In this document: positions 33,951 through 43,090 of the stretch, piece after piece
How positions within the stretch are numbered: position 1 is the first letter of the stretch
Layout: the number at the start of each line of letters is the position of its first letter
Assembly (NCBI RefSeq): GCF_003184905.1
Contig: NZ_KZ821209.1
Coordinates: 19,072-72,991, forward strand
From: Bacillus sp. CGMCC 1.16541
Lineage (GTDB): Bacteria > Bacillota > Bacilli > Bacillales > Bacillaceae_H
DNA length: 53,920 nucleotides
Reading direction: 5' to 3'
Position numbers and translations under genes: made by a program
The notes under the pieces: generated by a model
The model's input: the letters and a program-made list of their open reading frames with translations, nothing else
The model's database searches: none
Told to the model about the DNA's origin: nothing

Positions 33951-34709
33951 ATGGATTTACAGTTAAAAGGAAAAAACGTATTAGTGACAGGTGGATCGAA
34001 AGGAATTGGTAAAGGAATTGCAGCGGCTTTTTTAAAAGAAGGAGCGAATGTAGCAATTGCAGCTCGTGGAAAAGAAGCATTACAAGAAGCGCGTGAGCAG
34101 TTAGACGGTGTATCGACTTACGAAGTAGATGTAACGAATGAACAAGAACGAATCAATCTCATTGAACGTTTCGTAACAGAATTTGGTCGCATTGATATAC
34201 TAATCAATAATGCAGGTGGAAGTAATGGAAGTAGTGCACTCGAAACAGACATGGCGACTTTTTCTGAAGCAATGGAGTTAAACTACATATCAGCGGTTCA
34301 CTTAAGTAAGTTAGCTGGAGAAGAAATGAAAAAGAAAGGCTACGGTAGCATTGTTAATGTAACGTCTATTTTTGGCCGTGAAAGTGGAGGGAAAGTAACA
34401 TATAACAATGCAAAAGCAGCGCTCATTAGTTTTACAAAATCATTTGCCGATGAAATGATTTTATTTGGTGTTCGTGTCAATAGTGTAGCGCCAGGAAGTA
34501 TTTTGCACGCAACAGGGAATTGGCAAAAGCGAATCGAAGAGAATCCAGAGAAAATGAAGAAATTTGTAAAAGAGAATATTCCAGCAGGTCGCTTTGGTAC
34601 GGTAGAAGAAGTCGCGAATGCAGTTGTGTTTATCGCATCTGAACAAGCATCTTGGGTTGTTGGTGCGAGCTTAAATGTAGATGGTGGACAATCTCGCATG
34701 AATTTTTAA
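33951..34709 (+). CDS. Short-chain dehydrogenase/reductase
   Basis: A 252-aa classical SDR. The cofactor motif TGGSKGIGKGI, the structural NNAGG, catalytic Ser in VNVTSIFGRE, and YNNAK (YxxxK) are all present, followed by RVNSVAPGSI. The C-terminus ends in the common GASLNVDGGQ motif. The cofactor is likely NADP(H), but the substrate is unknown. AGGTGGGG precedes the ATG, and it has its own terminator. Confidence 0.9.
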   Translation: MDLQLKGKNVLVTGGSKGIGKGIAAAFLKEGANVAIAARGKEALQEAREQLDGVSTYEVDVTNEQERINLIERFVTEFGRIDILINNAGGSNGSSALETDMATFSEAMELNYISAVHLSKLAGEEMKKKGYGSIVNVTSIFGRESGGKVTYNNAKAALISFTKSFADEMILFGVRVNSVAPGSILHATGNWQKRIEENPEKMKKFVKENIPAGRFGTVEEVANAVVFIASEQASWVVGASLNVDGGQSRMNF

Positions 34710-34730
34710 TAAGGCTTTTTTATAAAATGA

Positions 34731-34767
34731 AGCTATGTCAGATGGAGAGTTTACTGACATAGCTTTA
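34731..34767 (+). terminator. Terminator of the SDR gene
   Basis: Perfect 11-bp stem AGCTATGTCAG/CTGACATAGCT, then TTATTG. Confidence 0.8.
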
Positions 34768-34770
34768 TTG

Positions 34771-36543
34771 TTAGGAAACCACTTTTATTGAAGAAATGGA
34801 TTGTTTTTGAATAAGTGTTGCGTATTTTTTATGCCATTGTTTCAAAGAGAAATAAATGAGTACCCCTGTTAGGACAATAAGTGCCCCTACTGCATAACCA
34901 AACATCGGTGAGACAATGGCTCGTTCATAAGCAACACCGATAGGGGAAAATACAATGTACGTAAGTGCAACAAGCGCTAAAAGCACAATTGCTGTTGGTA
35001 AGGTATATTTCCATGGTGTCATATTAACAGATGGATTCGCTTTGAAAACATAAGGGGTAGATCTCGGCTTTACTTTTCCAATTAAGAGCATAATGGCAAC
35101 TTCTACAAAAAAGAGAATCGCATAAAGATGGATGAAATGAATGTCGACTGTAAAATTAAATAAGTGATTTGTACCCCATACGAGCATGTAATACGTAATA
35201 ATATGAAAGAGAATGACCACTTTAGCTGCAATTGATGGAACAAACTTTGAGAACACACCAACGAGTAAAATAGCGATAATTGGAATGTTGAAAAATCCTG
35301 TGAACTTACGAATTAAATCCCATAAACCATCGGGTGCTTGCATGAGTAGGGGTGAAATAAATAATGTAATAAGAGCTACCACTGAGCCGAAATATTTACT
35401 TACTAAAATAAGGCGTTTATCCGATGCATCACGATTTACTTGTGATTTGTAAATATCAAGTGCAAACATCGTCGCTGCACTATTTAACAATGAATTAAAT
35501 GAGCTAAACACGGCTCCTAATAGAACAGCTAAGAAAAATCCTGACAAATACGTTGGTAACACATCAGCAATTAAAGTGGGATAAGCCAAGTCAACGGTTT
35601 GTAAGGAATCTCCGTAAAGATGAAACGCAATGACACCAGGAATCATCATAAAAACAGGTACTAACAGTTTATAAAATCCTGAAATGAGCACCCCTTTTTG
35701 ACCTTCTGCTAAGTTTTTTGCTCCTAATGTGCGCTGAATGACATATTGATTAGACGCCCAATAAAACAAGTTAGCAAAAATCATTCCTGTAAAAATCGTG
35801 CCAATCGGAACAGAGTCTTGCTTGGTTCCAATGCCATTTAGCTTTTCAGGATGATTCGTTGCAATTGTTTTCATGCCGTCTACTAAGTTTCCATTTCCTA
35901 AAGCAATAAAACCTAAAATGGGAACAAGAATTCCGATAATGAGTAAACCGATTCCGTTAATGGTATCTGACACGGCCACCGCTTTTAATCCTCCACAGAT
36001 GGCGTAAATTGCGCCAATAATTCCAATGATCCAAATGACGAGCCAAACCGATTGTGTATAACTAATTCCGAGTAGGCTCGGAATATCAAAAAGTTGCAAG
36101 ACGGCAAGTGCACCAGAGTAAAGCATAGAGGGAATGGTTACGAAAATGTATCCAAGCATAAATAAAATGACTGTGTAACGTCGCACTCCTTCATCAAAAC
36201 GAGTACTAAAAAATTCAGGTAAGGTGGTAAAGCTTCCACCTAAGTATTTTGGTAATAAATAAATCGCCATCACGACAATCGCGAACAATGCCGTTACTTC
36301 CCAAGCCATATTTGATAAATTTGTTCGATACGCTTGTCCGTTTAATCCAATTAATTGTTCAGCAGACAAGTTTGTTAACAAAAGAGATCCTGCAATAAAC
36401 CCTCCTGTTAATCCTCGGCCAGCAAGGAAATATCCGGTTGAATCGTTTACTTCACCTTTTGTTTTTTGATAAGAAACCCAACCTACAAGTCCCATGAAGC
36501 ATGCACAAGATAATAGAGTGAACCAAATGCTGACTGAATTCAT
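34771..36543 (-). CDS. Sodium:solute symporter (SSS family)
   Basis: A 590-aa symporter with about 14 helices. Its N-terminal half has the SSS signatures STGYFLAGRGLTGGFIAGSLL, GGLKAVAVSDTINGIGLL and WASNQYVIQRTLGAKN, and the helix-8 sodium site is in GAVFSSFNSLLNSAATMF. This resembles the SglT/YidK branch, suggesting a sugar or sugar-like substrate, which is inference. GAGGAAAAAGC precedes the ATG. Confidence 0.88.
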   Translation of the reverse strand: MNSVSIWFTLLSCACFMGLVGWVSYQKTKGEVNDSTGYFLAGRGLTGGFIAGSLLLTNLSAEQLIGLNGQAYRTNLSNMAWEVTALFAIVVMAIYLLPKYLGGSFTTLPEFFSTRFDEGVRRYTVILFMLGYIFVTIPSMLYSGALAVLQLFDIPSLLGISYTQSVWLVIWIIGIIGAIYAICGGLKAVAVSDTINGIGLLIIGILVPILGFIALGNGNLVDGMKTIATNHPEKLNGIGTKQDSVPIGTIFTGMIFANLFYWASNQYVIQRTLGAKNLAEGQKGVLISGFYKLLVPVFMMIPGVIAFHLYGDSLQTVDLAYPTLIADVLPTYLSGFFLAVLLGAVFSSFNSLLNSAATMFALDIYKSQVNRDASDKRLILVSKYFGSVVALITLFISPLLMQAPDGLWDLIRKFTGFFNIPIIAILLVGVFSKFVPSIAAKVVILFHIITYYMLVWGTNHLFNFTVDIHFIHLYAILFFVEVAIMLLIGKVKPRSTPYVFKANPSVNMTPWKYTLPTAIVLLALVALTYIVFSPIGVAYERAIVSPMFGYAVGALIVLTGVLIYFSLKQWHKKYATLIQKQSISSIKVVS

Positions 36544-36876
36544 GCTTTTTCCTCACTTTCGTTAATGGTTTGAGATAGTATTTATTAATTAAGAATATTT
36601 CGATACAAATGACTAAACTGTTCTTTTATAGGTACATACCGAAAACGTTTAAGGTCACTAGTGCTTCCTGAAAATGAAGTACCCGTCCACTGATAGAGTA
36701 AACATTTGTAAAAGAAAAATAAGGAATTAGAACTAGAGTTATTGTTTAAATAGTGTAAAAATTATCGGAAATACCTTTACAAATAATTGATTCTTTATTA
36801 TATTTGTAAAACATTCTGAAAATAGGGAGGGTTAGAAATCATACAAACAATATAGAGAAAGGAGACGTGAATCATC
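36544..36876. other. Divergent promoter region between the SSS and AbgT genes
   Basis: No gene seen. For abgT on plus, TTTACA (36776-36781), a 17-base spacer and TATATT (36799-36804) form a promoter. For the SSS gene, the GAAAACGTTTAA stretch at about 36642-36653 is a weak partial match to a CcpA cre site, with mismatches at both ends. Confidence 0.5.
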
Positions 36877-38424
36877 ATGTCAACACCAAATACAGAAATA
36901 TCGAAGCCAAAGCAAAGGAGAAGTATTTTTCAATACTTTCTAGATTTTATTGAGAAAGCTGGAAATAAGCTTCCGGATGTTATTACACTTTTCTTCATTT
37001 TAACAGTGCTTATTTTGATCAGTTCTTTTATTGCAGGAAAGCTTGGAGTGTCAGCGATTAATCCCGCAACAAAAGAAAAGATTGAAGCTGTGAACTTACT
37101 AAGTCGCGATGGACTTGTGAAAATTTTATCAGAGATGGTTAACAACTTTATGTCCTTTCCACCACTTGGATTAGTACTTGTTGTAATGTTAGGGGTAGGG
37201 CTCGCGGAATCAACAGGTCTTGTATCCGCGTTGTTAAAGAAGATGGTGTCAATCGCACCGACAAAGCTTATTTTACCTTCAATTGTATTGATTGGAGTGT
37301 TAGGTAATTCAGCCGCGGATGCAGCGATGATCGTGCTACCACCAATTGCGGCATTAGTTTTTTTATCAATTGGTAAACATCCAATTGTTGGGTTAACTAT
37401 GACGTATGCAGCGGTTGCCGGAGGGTTTAGTGCTAATTTAATTTTAGCGATGCTCGATGTAATGATTGCAGGTTTTACAGAATCAAGTGCGCAGTTTATT
37501 GACAAGTCATATAAAGCAAACCCAGCGATGAACTATTACTTTTTAGTTGCTTCAACTTTTGTATTAATTCCGGTTACGGTATTTGTGACGAAAAAAATTG
37601 TTGAACCGCGCTTTGGTTTATATGAAGGTCCTGTCAATACAGAAGGAGAAACAACGGATTTAACAAACGGAGAGAAAAAGGGCCTTAAATGGGCGGGGGT
37701 ATCCTTTACAGTCTATCTTGTGTTGTTGCTTGCTGCGACATTACCCAAAGATGCACTATTGCGTCATCCTGAAAATGGAGGATTGTTAGATTCGCCATTT
37801 ATGGATGGACTTGTTCCAATTATGTTCTTTGCGTTCTTTATTCCAGCACTTGCATATGGAATTGGAGCAAATGTCTTAAAATCAGACAAAGATGTGTCGC
37901 AACATTTAACAAAAGCGATGTCTGGAATGGGCTATTACATTGTATTAGCGTTTATTTCCGCACAAATGATTACCTATTTTGAGTGGAGTAACTTAGGGTC
38001 AATCATTGCCATTAAAGGAGCCGAACTTTTACAAGCAATCGGTTTAACGGGCTTACCTTTATTGCTAGGGTTTATTGTTCTTTGTGGTGTCATTAATTTG
38101 TTGATTGCTAGCTCATCAGCAAAGTGGGCCATTTTAAGTCCTATTTTCGTTCCGATGTTCATGTTAGTCGGTTATAGTCCAGCGTTTACTCAAATGGCGT
38201 ATCGAATTGGTGATTCGATTACAAATCCAATTACACCGATGCTTGCTTATTTTGGAATTGTCCTTACGTTTGCGAAGAAATATGATAAAAATTTAGGTGT
38301 AGGTACACTTATTTCAGCGTTATTGCCGTACTCCATTGCTTACTTTATTTTCTGGACTATTTTGTTCTCAATCTGGTACTTCCTCGGTTTACCGTTAGGT
38401 CCAGGACATTATATTCGTTTGTAA
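36877..38424 (+). CDS. AbgT family transporter
   Basis: A 515-aa AbgT/MtrF family membrane protein. The segments FIEKAGNKLPDVITLFFILT, SAADAAMIVLPPIAALVF and ASSSAKWAILSPIFVPMFM, and the closing PYSIAYFIFWTILFSIWY, are diagnostic. Known members take up p-aminobenzoyl-glutamate or export folate-related or sulfonamide compounds by proton-coupled transport. AAAGGAGACG precedes the ATG. No peptidase partner (AbgA/B) is adjacent, which leaves the substrate open. 38425-38570 downstream contains no gene. Confidence 0.9.
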   Translation: MSTPNTEISKPKQRRSIFQYFLDFIEKAGNKLPDVITLFFILTVLILISSFIAGKLGVSAINPATKEKIEAVNLLSRDGLVKILSEMVNNFMSFPPLGLVLVVMLGVGLAESTGLVSALLKKMVSIAPTKLILPSIVLIGVLGNSAADAAMIVLPPIAALVFLSIGKHPIVGLTMTYAAVAGGFSANLILAMLDVMIAGFTESSAQFIDKSYKANPAMNYYFLVASTFVLIPVTVFVTKKIVEPRFGLYEGPVNTEGETTDLTNGEKKGLKWAGVSFTVYLVLLLAATLPKDALLRHPENGGLLDSPFMDGLVPIMFFAFFIPALAYGIGANVLKSDKDVSQHLTKAMSGMGYYIVLAFISAQMITYFEWSNLGSIIAIKGAELLQAIGLTGLPLLLGFIVLCGVINLLIASSSAKWAILSPIFVPMFMLVGYSPAFTQMAYRIGDSITNPITPMLAYFGIVLTFAKKYDKNLGVGTLISALLPYSIAYFIFWTILFSIWYFLGLPLGPGHYIRL

Positions 38425-38572
38425 AAGGGAATTGTCACGTGTAAAGGAGCCGAGGTTTGGGAACTTCCCCTTCAGATGGCTCTCTTTCCATGGAGCGTGA
38501 GGTGAGCTGCTCGTTACAAGGGAACGATAATTCTAATATGAGATATACCATCTATAAAAAAAGTACAAAAAC

Positions 38573-38614
38573 CTGCCTCACCATTTTGTTATCTAATGGT
38601 TGAGGCAGTTTTTT
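38573..38614. terminator. Terminator between abgT-type gene and crtP
   Basis: CTGCCTCACCATT and AATGGTTGAGGCAG pair with one bulge and are followed by TTTTTTATTTTT on plus. The minus side has GGTTTTTGTACTTTTTTT. Confidence 0.8.
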
Positions 38615-38618
38615 ATTT

Positions 38619-40130
38619 TTATCCAATTTCTCGGTTGCTACGAGGCGTGTTAAAGTCTTCGTTAATGGCGTCCACTGTTAATTGTCCAGAAAGGGTAACC
38701 ATCGGAACACCACCACCTGGGTGAGTTGAGCCGCCTACGAAGTAAAGATTTGAGAAAAGGTGGCTTTTGCTTGGGATTTTAAATCCGCCGTTTTTCTTAC
38801 GATCAGTCACAACTCCATAGATTGAACCACCGTTTGAACCGTATAACTCTTGAAGGTTATTTGGTGTAAACGTATATTCAAATTCAATGCTATCACGCAA
38901 TCCTGTCATACCCATTCGTTCTAACTTTGTTAAGACAACGTTACGGTAATGAGCTTGAATGTCTGCCCAGTCTTCACCTTCTTTTAACGGAGGAACGTGG
39001 GTAAGAACAAATAAGTTTTCTTTTCCTTTAGGTGCTTGAGTTGGATCTGACTTTGAAGAGATACCAACGTAAACCGTTGGATCTTCCGCGATTTCTTTTT
39101 TGTTAAAAATTGTATCAAATTCGACTTTTTGATCTTCGGAGAAAAAGAAATTGTGATGCGCTAATTGATCGAATTGACGATTTACACCTAAAAGTAGTAC
39201 AAGACCTGAAACCGTTGGCTCATATTTTGAAAGCTGCTCCACTTCCCGTTTCGCTTGTGGATGCTCGTTCAATAGTGTGCGATATGTCGGAATCGCTTCA
39301 AGATTTGATACTATGATGTCAGCATGAAGCATTTCACCTGTTTGAAGTAAAAGGCCTGATGTACGATGTCCATTTGTAACGATTTGTTTCACAGCTGTAT
39401 TTAAACGAACTTCAACGCCTAATTCATCTAATACTTTTCCTAACGCTTCTGCTATTTTATACATGCCACCTTGTACGTAGTAAATACCAAGTCCTAGTTG
39501 AACATGAGTAAGTTGCGATAAAATAGCTGGTGTGTTGTATGGAGAAGAGCCGATATACATAATTAAGAAGTTAAATAATTGACGTAGATGTTTGTCTTTG
39601 ATGTACTTTCTTGTTGAAGCATCCATTGACTTCATTGGGTCCATACTTAATAGTTCTTTGACACTATGCAGGGAACGTAAATCTTGTAAGCCATCTAAGC
39701 TCTTTTTGTAGAAGCTTTTCATACTATATTCGTACATTTTGCTACAGTAATGTAAATAGTCGAAGAAATTATCTGCATCTTCTGGAGAAACCTTTTTAAT
39801 TTCTTCTAACATTTTTGGAAGATCACTTGTTAAGTCAATTGTTTTTCCATCTTCAAAAAATGTTCGCCACTGTGGCTCAACGCGTTCAATGTGTAAGTAA
39901 TCATGGACGTCTCGGTTTGCACTGGCAAATAATTGTTCAAGTACCCAAGGCATCGTCAAGATAGAAGGACCTGTATCAAAGGTAAATCCTTTTCCACTAC
40001 GAACGTTTAACTTTCCGCCAATTCGTTCTCCTTTTTCGACGACGGTTACCTCATATCCATCTGAGGCAAGGCGAATGGCAGCCGATAATCCCCCTAAACC
40101 TGCACCAACAACAAGAACTTTCTTTTTCAA
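38619..40130 (-). CDS. crtP: CrtP-like carotenoid oxygenase (diaponeurosporene oxidase family)
   Basis: A 503-aa FAD enzyme of the CrtI/CrtN/CrtP family. The dinucleotide motif VLVVGAGLGGLSAAIRLASD is N-terminal, then TFDTGPSILTMPW, LAHHNFFFSED and the C-terminal NLYFVGGSTHPGGGVPMVTLSGQ. The overall pattern is closest to S. aureus CrtP as I remember it, which oxidises the terminal methyl of 4,4'-diaponeurosporene, rather than to the desaturase CrtN. The divergent crtQ-crtO genes support this. The start is TTG at 40130, with AAGGAGG nine bases upstream; upstream in-frame codons precede that ribosome site. Confidence 0.82.
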   Translation of the reverse strand: MKKKVLVVGAGLGGLSAAIRLASDGYEVTVVEKGERIGGKLNVRSGKGFTFDTGPSILTMPWVLEQLFASANRDVHDYLHIERVEPQWRTFFEDGKTIDLTSDLPKMLEEIKKVSPEDADNFFDYLHYCSKMYEYSMKSFYKKSLDGLQDLRSLHSVKELLSMDPMKSMDASTRKYIKDKHLRQLFNFLIMYIGSSPYNTPAILSQLTHVQLGLGIYYVQGGMYKIAEALGKVLDELGVEVRLNTAVKQIVTNGHRTSGLLLQTGEMLHADIIVSNLEAIPTYRTLLNEHPQAKREVEQLSKYEPTVSGLVLLLGVNRQFDQLAHHNFFFSEDQKVEFDTIFNKKEIAEDPTVYVGISSKSDPTQAPKGKENLFVLTHVPPLKEGEDWADIQAHYRNVVLTKLERMGMTGLRDSIEFEYTFTPNNLQELYGSNGGSIYGVVTDRKKNGGFKIPSKSHLFSNLYFVGGSTHPGGGVPMVTLSGQLTVDAINEDFNTPRSNREIG

Positions 40131-40264
40131 TTTGTGTTTCCTCCTTATAAAAAGTTGAAGAGTTGTTAAGAATAGCAATGTGTATACCTTATATTTCCAA
40201 CTATTTTCTATTCAGTTTCCCATTTTATCCAGTTTGAATTATTTCATACGTTAGGAGGAATTTT

Positions 40265-41365
40265 ATGTCGTTTTTTATTGTGACGATTGCGATTACGGCT
40301 TTTTTATTTACGTACATTCCGACCTTTCAATTTGCTGTTCCGAGCAGGCGGTCGAATGAATTGCTACATGTGTCTGTGATCATCCCTGCTCGAAATGAAG
40401 CGGAAAACATCGGTCATTTATTATCTTCGATTACGGAGCAAGTACATGAAATTATTGTTGTGGATGATCATTCAACAGACAACACAAGTGAGGTTGCCAA
40501 ACAATATGGAGCTGTTGTCATAAAACCTCATTCACTTCCAAGTGGATGGTTAGGTAAATCATGGGCATGCTGGAACGGTGCAAAGCAAGCAACAGGAGAT
40601 ATATTGATCTTTTTAGATGCAGATACCATCATTGAAAAGAACGGCTTGTGTAAAATGATTGATCGATTTGAAAAGAATAACGGCTTTGTTTTTATTCATC
40701 CCTTTCATAAAGTGAAAAAAGTGTATGAAAAACTTTCAGCTATGTTTCATTTTGTGACATACGCTTCGATGGGAACTTTTCACTTGTTTCAACAGTGGAC
40801 AAAGCCAAAAGGTGGATTTGGTCAGTGTGTGATATGTAGCAAAAAAGACTACTTTGCATTTGGTGGTCATGAAGCAGTGAAAAGCGAAGTAGTGGAAAAC
40901 ATGGCATTTGCTCAACATGTTTTACAACAGAATGGAAGTCTAACATGTGTGGGTGGAAAAGGAGCCGTATCAATGAGGATGTATCCTAATGGTCTTTTTG
41001 ATCTTATTAATGGATGGAAAAAAAGCTTCGCGTCTGGTGCATCAGCTACTCACCCTCTTTATTTATTGGTCATTAGTGTATGGATAACAGGAATGACAAC
41101 CTTTGTTTTTCAATTTCCATTTTATATGAAAGAATTTCCGTTCGCTTTGTCAATTGGTTATGCACTTATTACACTTTTACTTTATCGTGTGTTTCATACG
41201 GTTGGTTCGTTTGGTTTCGTTTCTGCTTTTTTATTTCCAATTCATATTGTGTTTTTTGTGTTTGTGTTTTTATGGTCGTTTGTTGAAACGCATTTGTTTA
41301 AAACGATTTCGTGGAAAGGTCGCCAAATTGAAGTGGATACAAGAAAAAGGAAGTTGTTTAAATGA
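40265..41365 (+). CDS. crtQ: CrtQ-like carotenoid glycosyltransferase
   Basis: A 366-aa membrane-associated GT2 glycosyltransferase. The GT-A fold is seen in VSVIIPARNEAENIGHLLSSI, EIIVVDDHSTDNT and the DxD-type FLDADT, and the family segment SGWLGKSWACWNGAKQATGD follows. Hydrophobic helices lie at the N-terminus and in the last 110 residues. The ending WKGRQIEVD matches CrtQ (4,4'-diaponeurosporenoate glycosyltransferase). TTAGGAGGA precedes the ATG. It overlaps crtO by four bases (ATGA). Confidence 0.83.
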   Translation: MSFFIVTIAITAFLFTYIPTFQFAVPSRRSNELLHVSVIIPARNEAENIGHLLSSITEQVHEIIVVDDHSTDNTSEVAKQYGAVVIKPHSLPSGWLGKSWACWNGAKQATGDILIFLDADTIIEKNGLCKMIDRFEKNNGFVFIHPFHKVKKVYEKLSAMFHFVTYASMGTFHLFQQWTKPKGGFGQCVICSKKDYFAFGGHEAVKSEVVENMAFAQHVLQQNGSLTCVGGKGAVSMRMYPNGLFDLINGWKKSFASGASATHPLYLLVISVWITGMTTFVFQFPFYMKEFPFALSIGYALITLLLYRVFHTVGSFGFVSAFLFPIHIVFFVFVFLWSFVETHLFKTISWKGRQIEVDTRKRKLFK

Positions 41366-41889
41366 TTGAACTGTCACCTGTTACTACAATTTTTATTAAT
41401 ATCATCGCTTGGTTTGCAATTCATATGGGGATGTCTTACATTGGCGTGCAGCTTTCGCTTGCATTCTTAGAACGGGATGGATGGATTTGCAAAGAGAGAG
41501 TGTGGGAAAGGGACGGGAAATGTTATGAAAAGATATGGATTAAAAGATGGAAAGACAAACTTCCAGAAGCGGGAGGTCTATATAGGAAAGGATTTCAGAA
41601 ACGGACATTAAAAAAGTATGAATCATCATATTTGTATCGCTTTTTATTAGAAACAAAAAGGGGAGAGTTGACGCACTGGCTTTCTATTCCCCCTGCGTTT
41701 TTGTTCTTTTTATGGAATCATCCTACGGTAGGAGTCATCATGCTTGTTTATGGTATTATCGTGAATCTACCATTCATTGTCGTACAACGGTACAACCGAA
41801 TTCGATTAACGAAATTACTTCGTAAAAAGGTAAACGTACGAGCAAAAATTCCCTCTCCTACCTTTATAGAGGAAGGCATAAATCAATAA
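41362..41889 (+). CDS. crtO: CrtO-like glycosyl-carotenoid acyltransferase
   Basis: A 175-aa membrane protein. The pattern KIWIKRWKDKLPEAGG, then LLETKRGELTHWLSIPPA and NLPFIVVQRYNRIRLTKLLR, matches S. aureus CrtO, which acylates the glucosyl carotenoid in the last staphyloxanthin step. Two to three hydrophobic helices fit a membrane acyltransferase. The start codon overlaps the crtQ stop, so both are translated from one message ending at the terminator at 41958-42009. Confidence 0.82.
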   Translation: MIELSPVTTIFINIIAWFAIHMGMSYIGVQLSLAFLERDGWICKERVWERDGKCYEKIWIKRWKDKLPEAGGLYRKGFQKRTLKKYESSYLYRFLLETKRGELTHWLSIPPAFLFFLWNHPTVGVIMLVYGIIVNLPFIVVQRYNRIRLTKLLRKKVNVRAKIPSPTFIEEGINQ

Positions 41890-41939
41890 ACGTAAGAAAA
41901 TAGGGTTATATGCAATATGTATTGATATAAATCCACTAT

Positions 41940-42009
41940 GAGGCCAAAGATGTTGTGGGCTAAGTCAAACAGAGGTGTCTTTTGCCTCTGTTGTCTCGGC
42001 CCTTTTTTT
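41940..42009. repeat. Two-hairpin intergenic repeat, copy 2, acting as crtO terminator
   Basis: GGGCTAAGTCAAACAGAGG (from 41958) pairs with CCTCTGTTGTCTCGGCCC and is followed by T7 (42003-42009), a good plus-strand terminator. It is homologous to 30033-30091 and encodes the last codons of the convergent potassium channel gene. Confidence 0.75.
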
Positions 42010-42711
42010 CTTTTCATTCAAAATAGTGATTAAAATATCAAGTTCTTCTACACTTAATTCATTAATTCTTTTCATTTGAGATGTTAAGTAAGATGTCGTT
42101 TCATCTTGTTTCTTTTCTTCTGATAAGAAATAGCTTGTGATCGAACCCGTAATCATCCCAATTAACCCAATTCCAAAAAGCATTAATAAAATAGCAATAA
42201 AACGACCAACGAGTGTTTCTGGAGAGATATCTCCGTAACCAACAGTGGTAGCTGTGACAATGGACCACCAGATGGCATCAGAGTAGCTATTAATGTTTGG
42301 CTCAAAATGAACGATTGGAATGGATGTTAAGAAGATAAGAATGGTCACAGCACTTAATGCTTTACTTAATCCATATTTATTTAAGGCATGAGCAACAGGC
42401 AATGCATATCTTCTTATGATGATGAGCAGGCGAATTGCGCGAATGAGACGTACAACACGAGATAGCTGAAAAACATTGTCTAACGGAATAATAGCAATAA
42501 GATCAAGCGGATTTCGCTTGATGTACTCCCATTTATTTGGCGAGGAAAAGAATCGAACGGCAATATCAACGACGAAGATAATCCAAACAGATGTATCTAA
42601 CAGACCATATTGACCTTCTTCGCTCCAAGTTAGTACAAACGATATAAGAGCTAATATAAAAAGAATAAACTCATAAACGATTGCAAACCTTTTTATATTT
42701 TCAATCTTCAT
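41965..42711 (-). CDS. Voltage-gated-type potassium channel
   Basis: A 248-aa six-helix ion channel. The S4 voltage-sensor segment RVVRLIRAIRLLIIIRR has regularly spaced arginines, and the pore carries the K+ filter TVGYGD. S1-S3 precede it, and a soluble coiled-coil-like C-tail (SVEELDILITILNEKKKR) follows the last helix, perhaps for tetramer assembly. It resembles KvAP-like bacterial channels. The C-terminal codons overlap the convergent terminator hairpin. Confidence 0.9.
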   Translation of the reverse strand: MKIENIKRFAIVYEFILFILALISFVLTWSEEGQYGLLDTSVWIIFVVDIAVRFFSSPNKWEYIKRNPLDLIAIIPLDNVFQLSRVVRLIRAIRLLIIIRRYALPVAHALNKYGLSKALSAVTILIFLTSIPIVHFEPNINSYSDAIWWSIVTATTVGYGDISPETLVGRFIAILLMLFGIGLIGMITGSITSYFLSEEKKQDETTSYLTSQMKRINELSVEELDILITILNEKKKRAETTEAKDTSV

Positions 42712-43090
42712 ACGTAAACTCCTTTTTATGAATGTAACAATAGTGTAACAAAAAAATTGAAAAAGAAGCTATCGTTAATTATTTAAAACGGTTTGGGGGC
42801 AAATGTTGTTTTGTTACGTATATGACAATGATCTTTTTGAAGCAAACAGCACCGAGAAAACATTAACAGTCTCCGTAGCGTATTCAGTCGTATCACAGAG
42901 GATAAAATGAATAGTAAGAGCACAATGATGGGCGATAATTCGCAAATCTTATTTTTTATCTAAAGTGTTGACAATTATTTTTATAGCGTTAAAATGTGTT
43001 AAGAGCGATTGAGGTTATCTTACAGTTTTTGTAAACATGACTTTTTTTAAAATTGCCATGAGCTTATATATAGATATAGAGGTGATAAAT
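42712..43090. other. Intergenic region between K+ channel and ltaS, with ltaS promoter
   Basis: No gene is seen. The ltaS promoter is TTGACA (42968-42973), 16-base spacer, TAAAAT (42990-42995), leaving a roughly 90-base leader. Confidence 0.6.

Noticed and set aside
36640-36656. CcpA cre site before the SSS gene
   Set aside because: Only the centre AAACGTTT is good; the outer TG/CA positions do not match.
40221-40249. Sigma-F-like promoter upstream of crtP (GTATG, 14 bases, GGATAAAATG on minus)
   Set aside because: Spacing is short and the -35 imperfect; AT-rich sequence gives such matches by chance.
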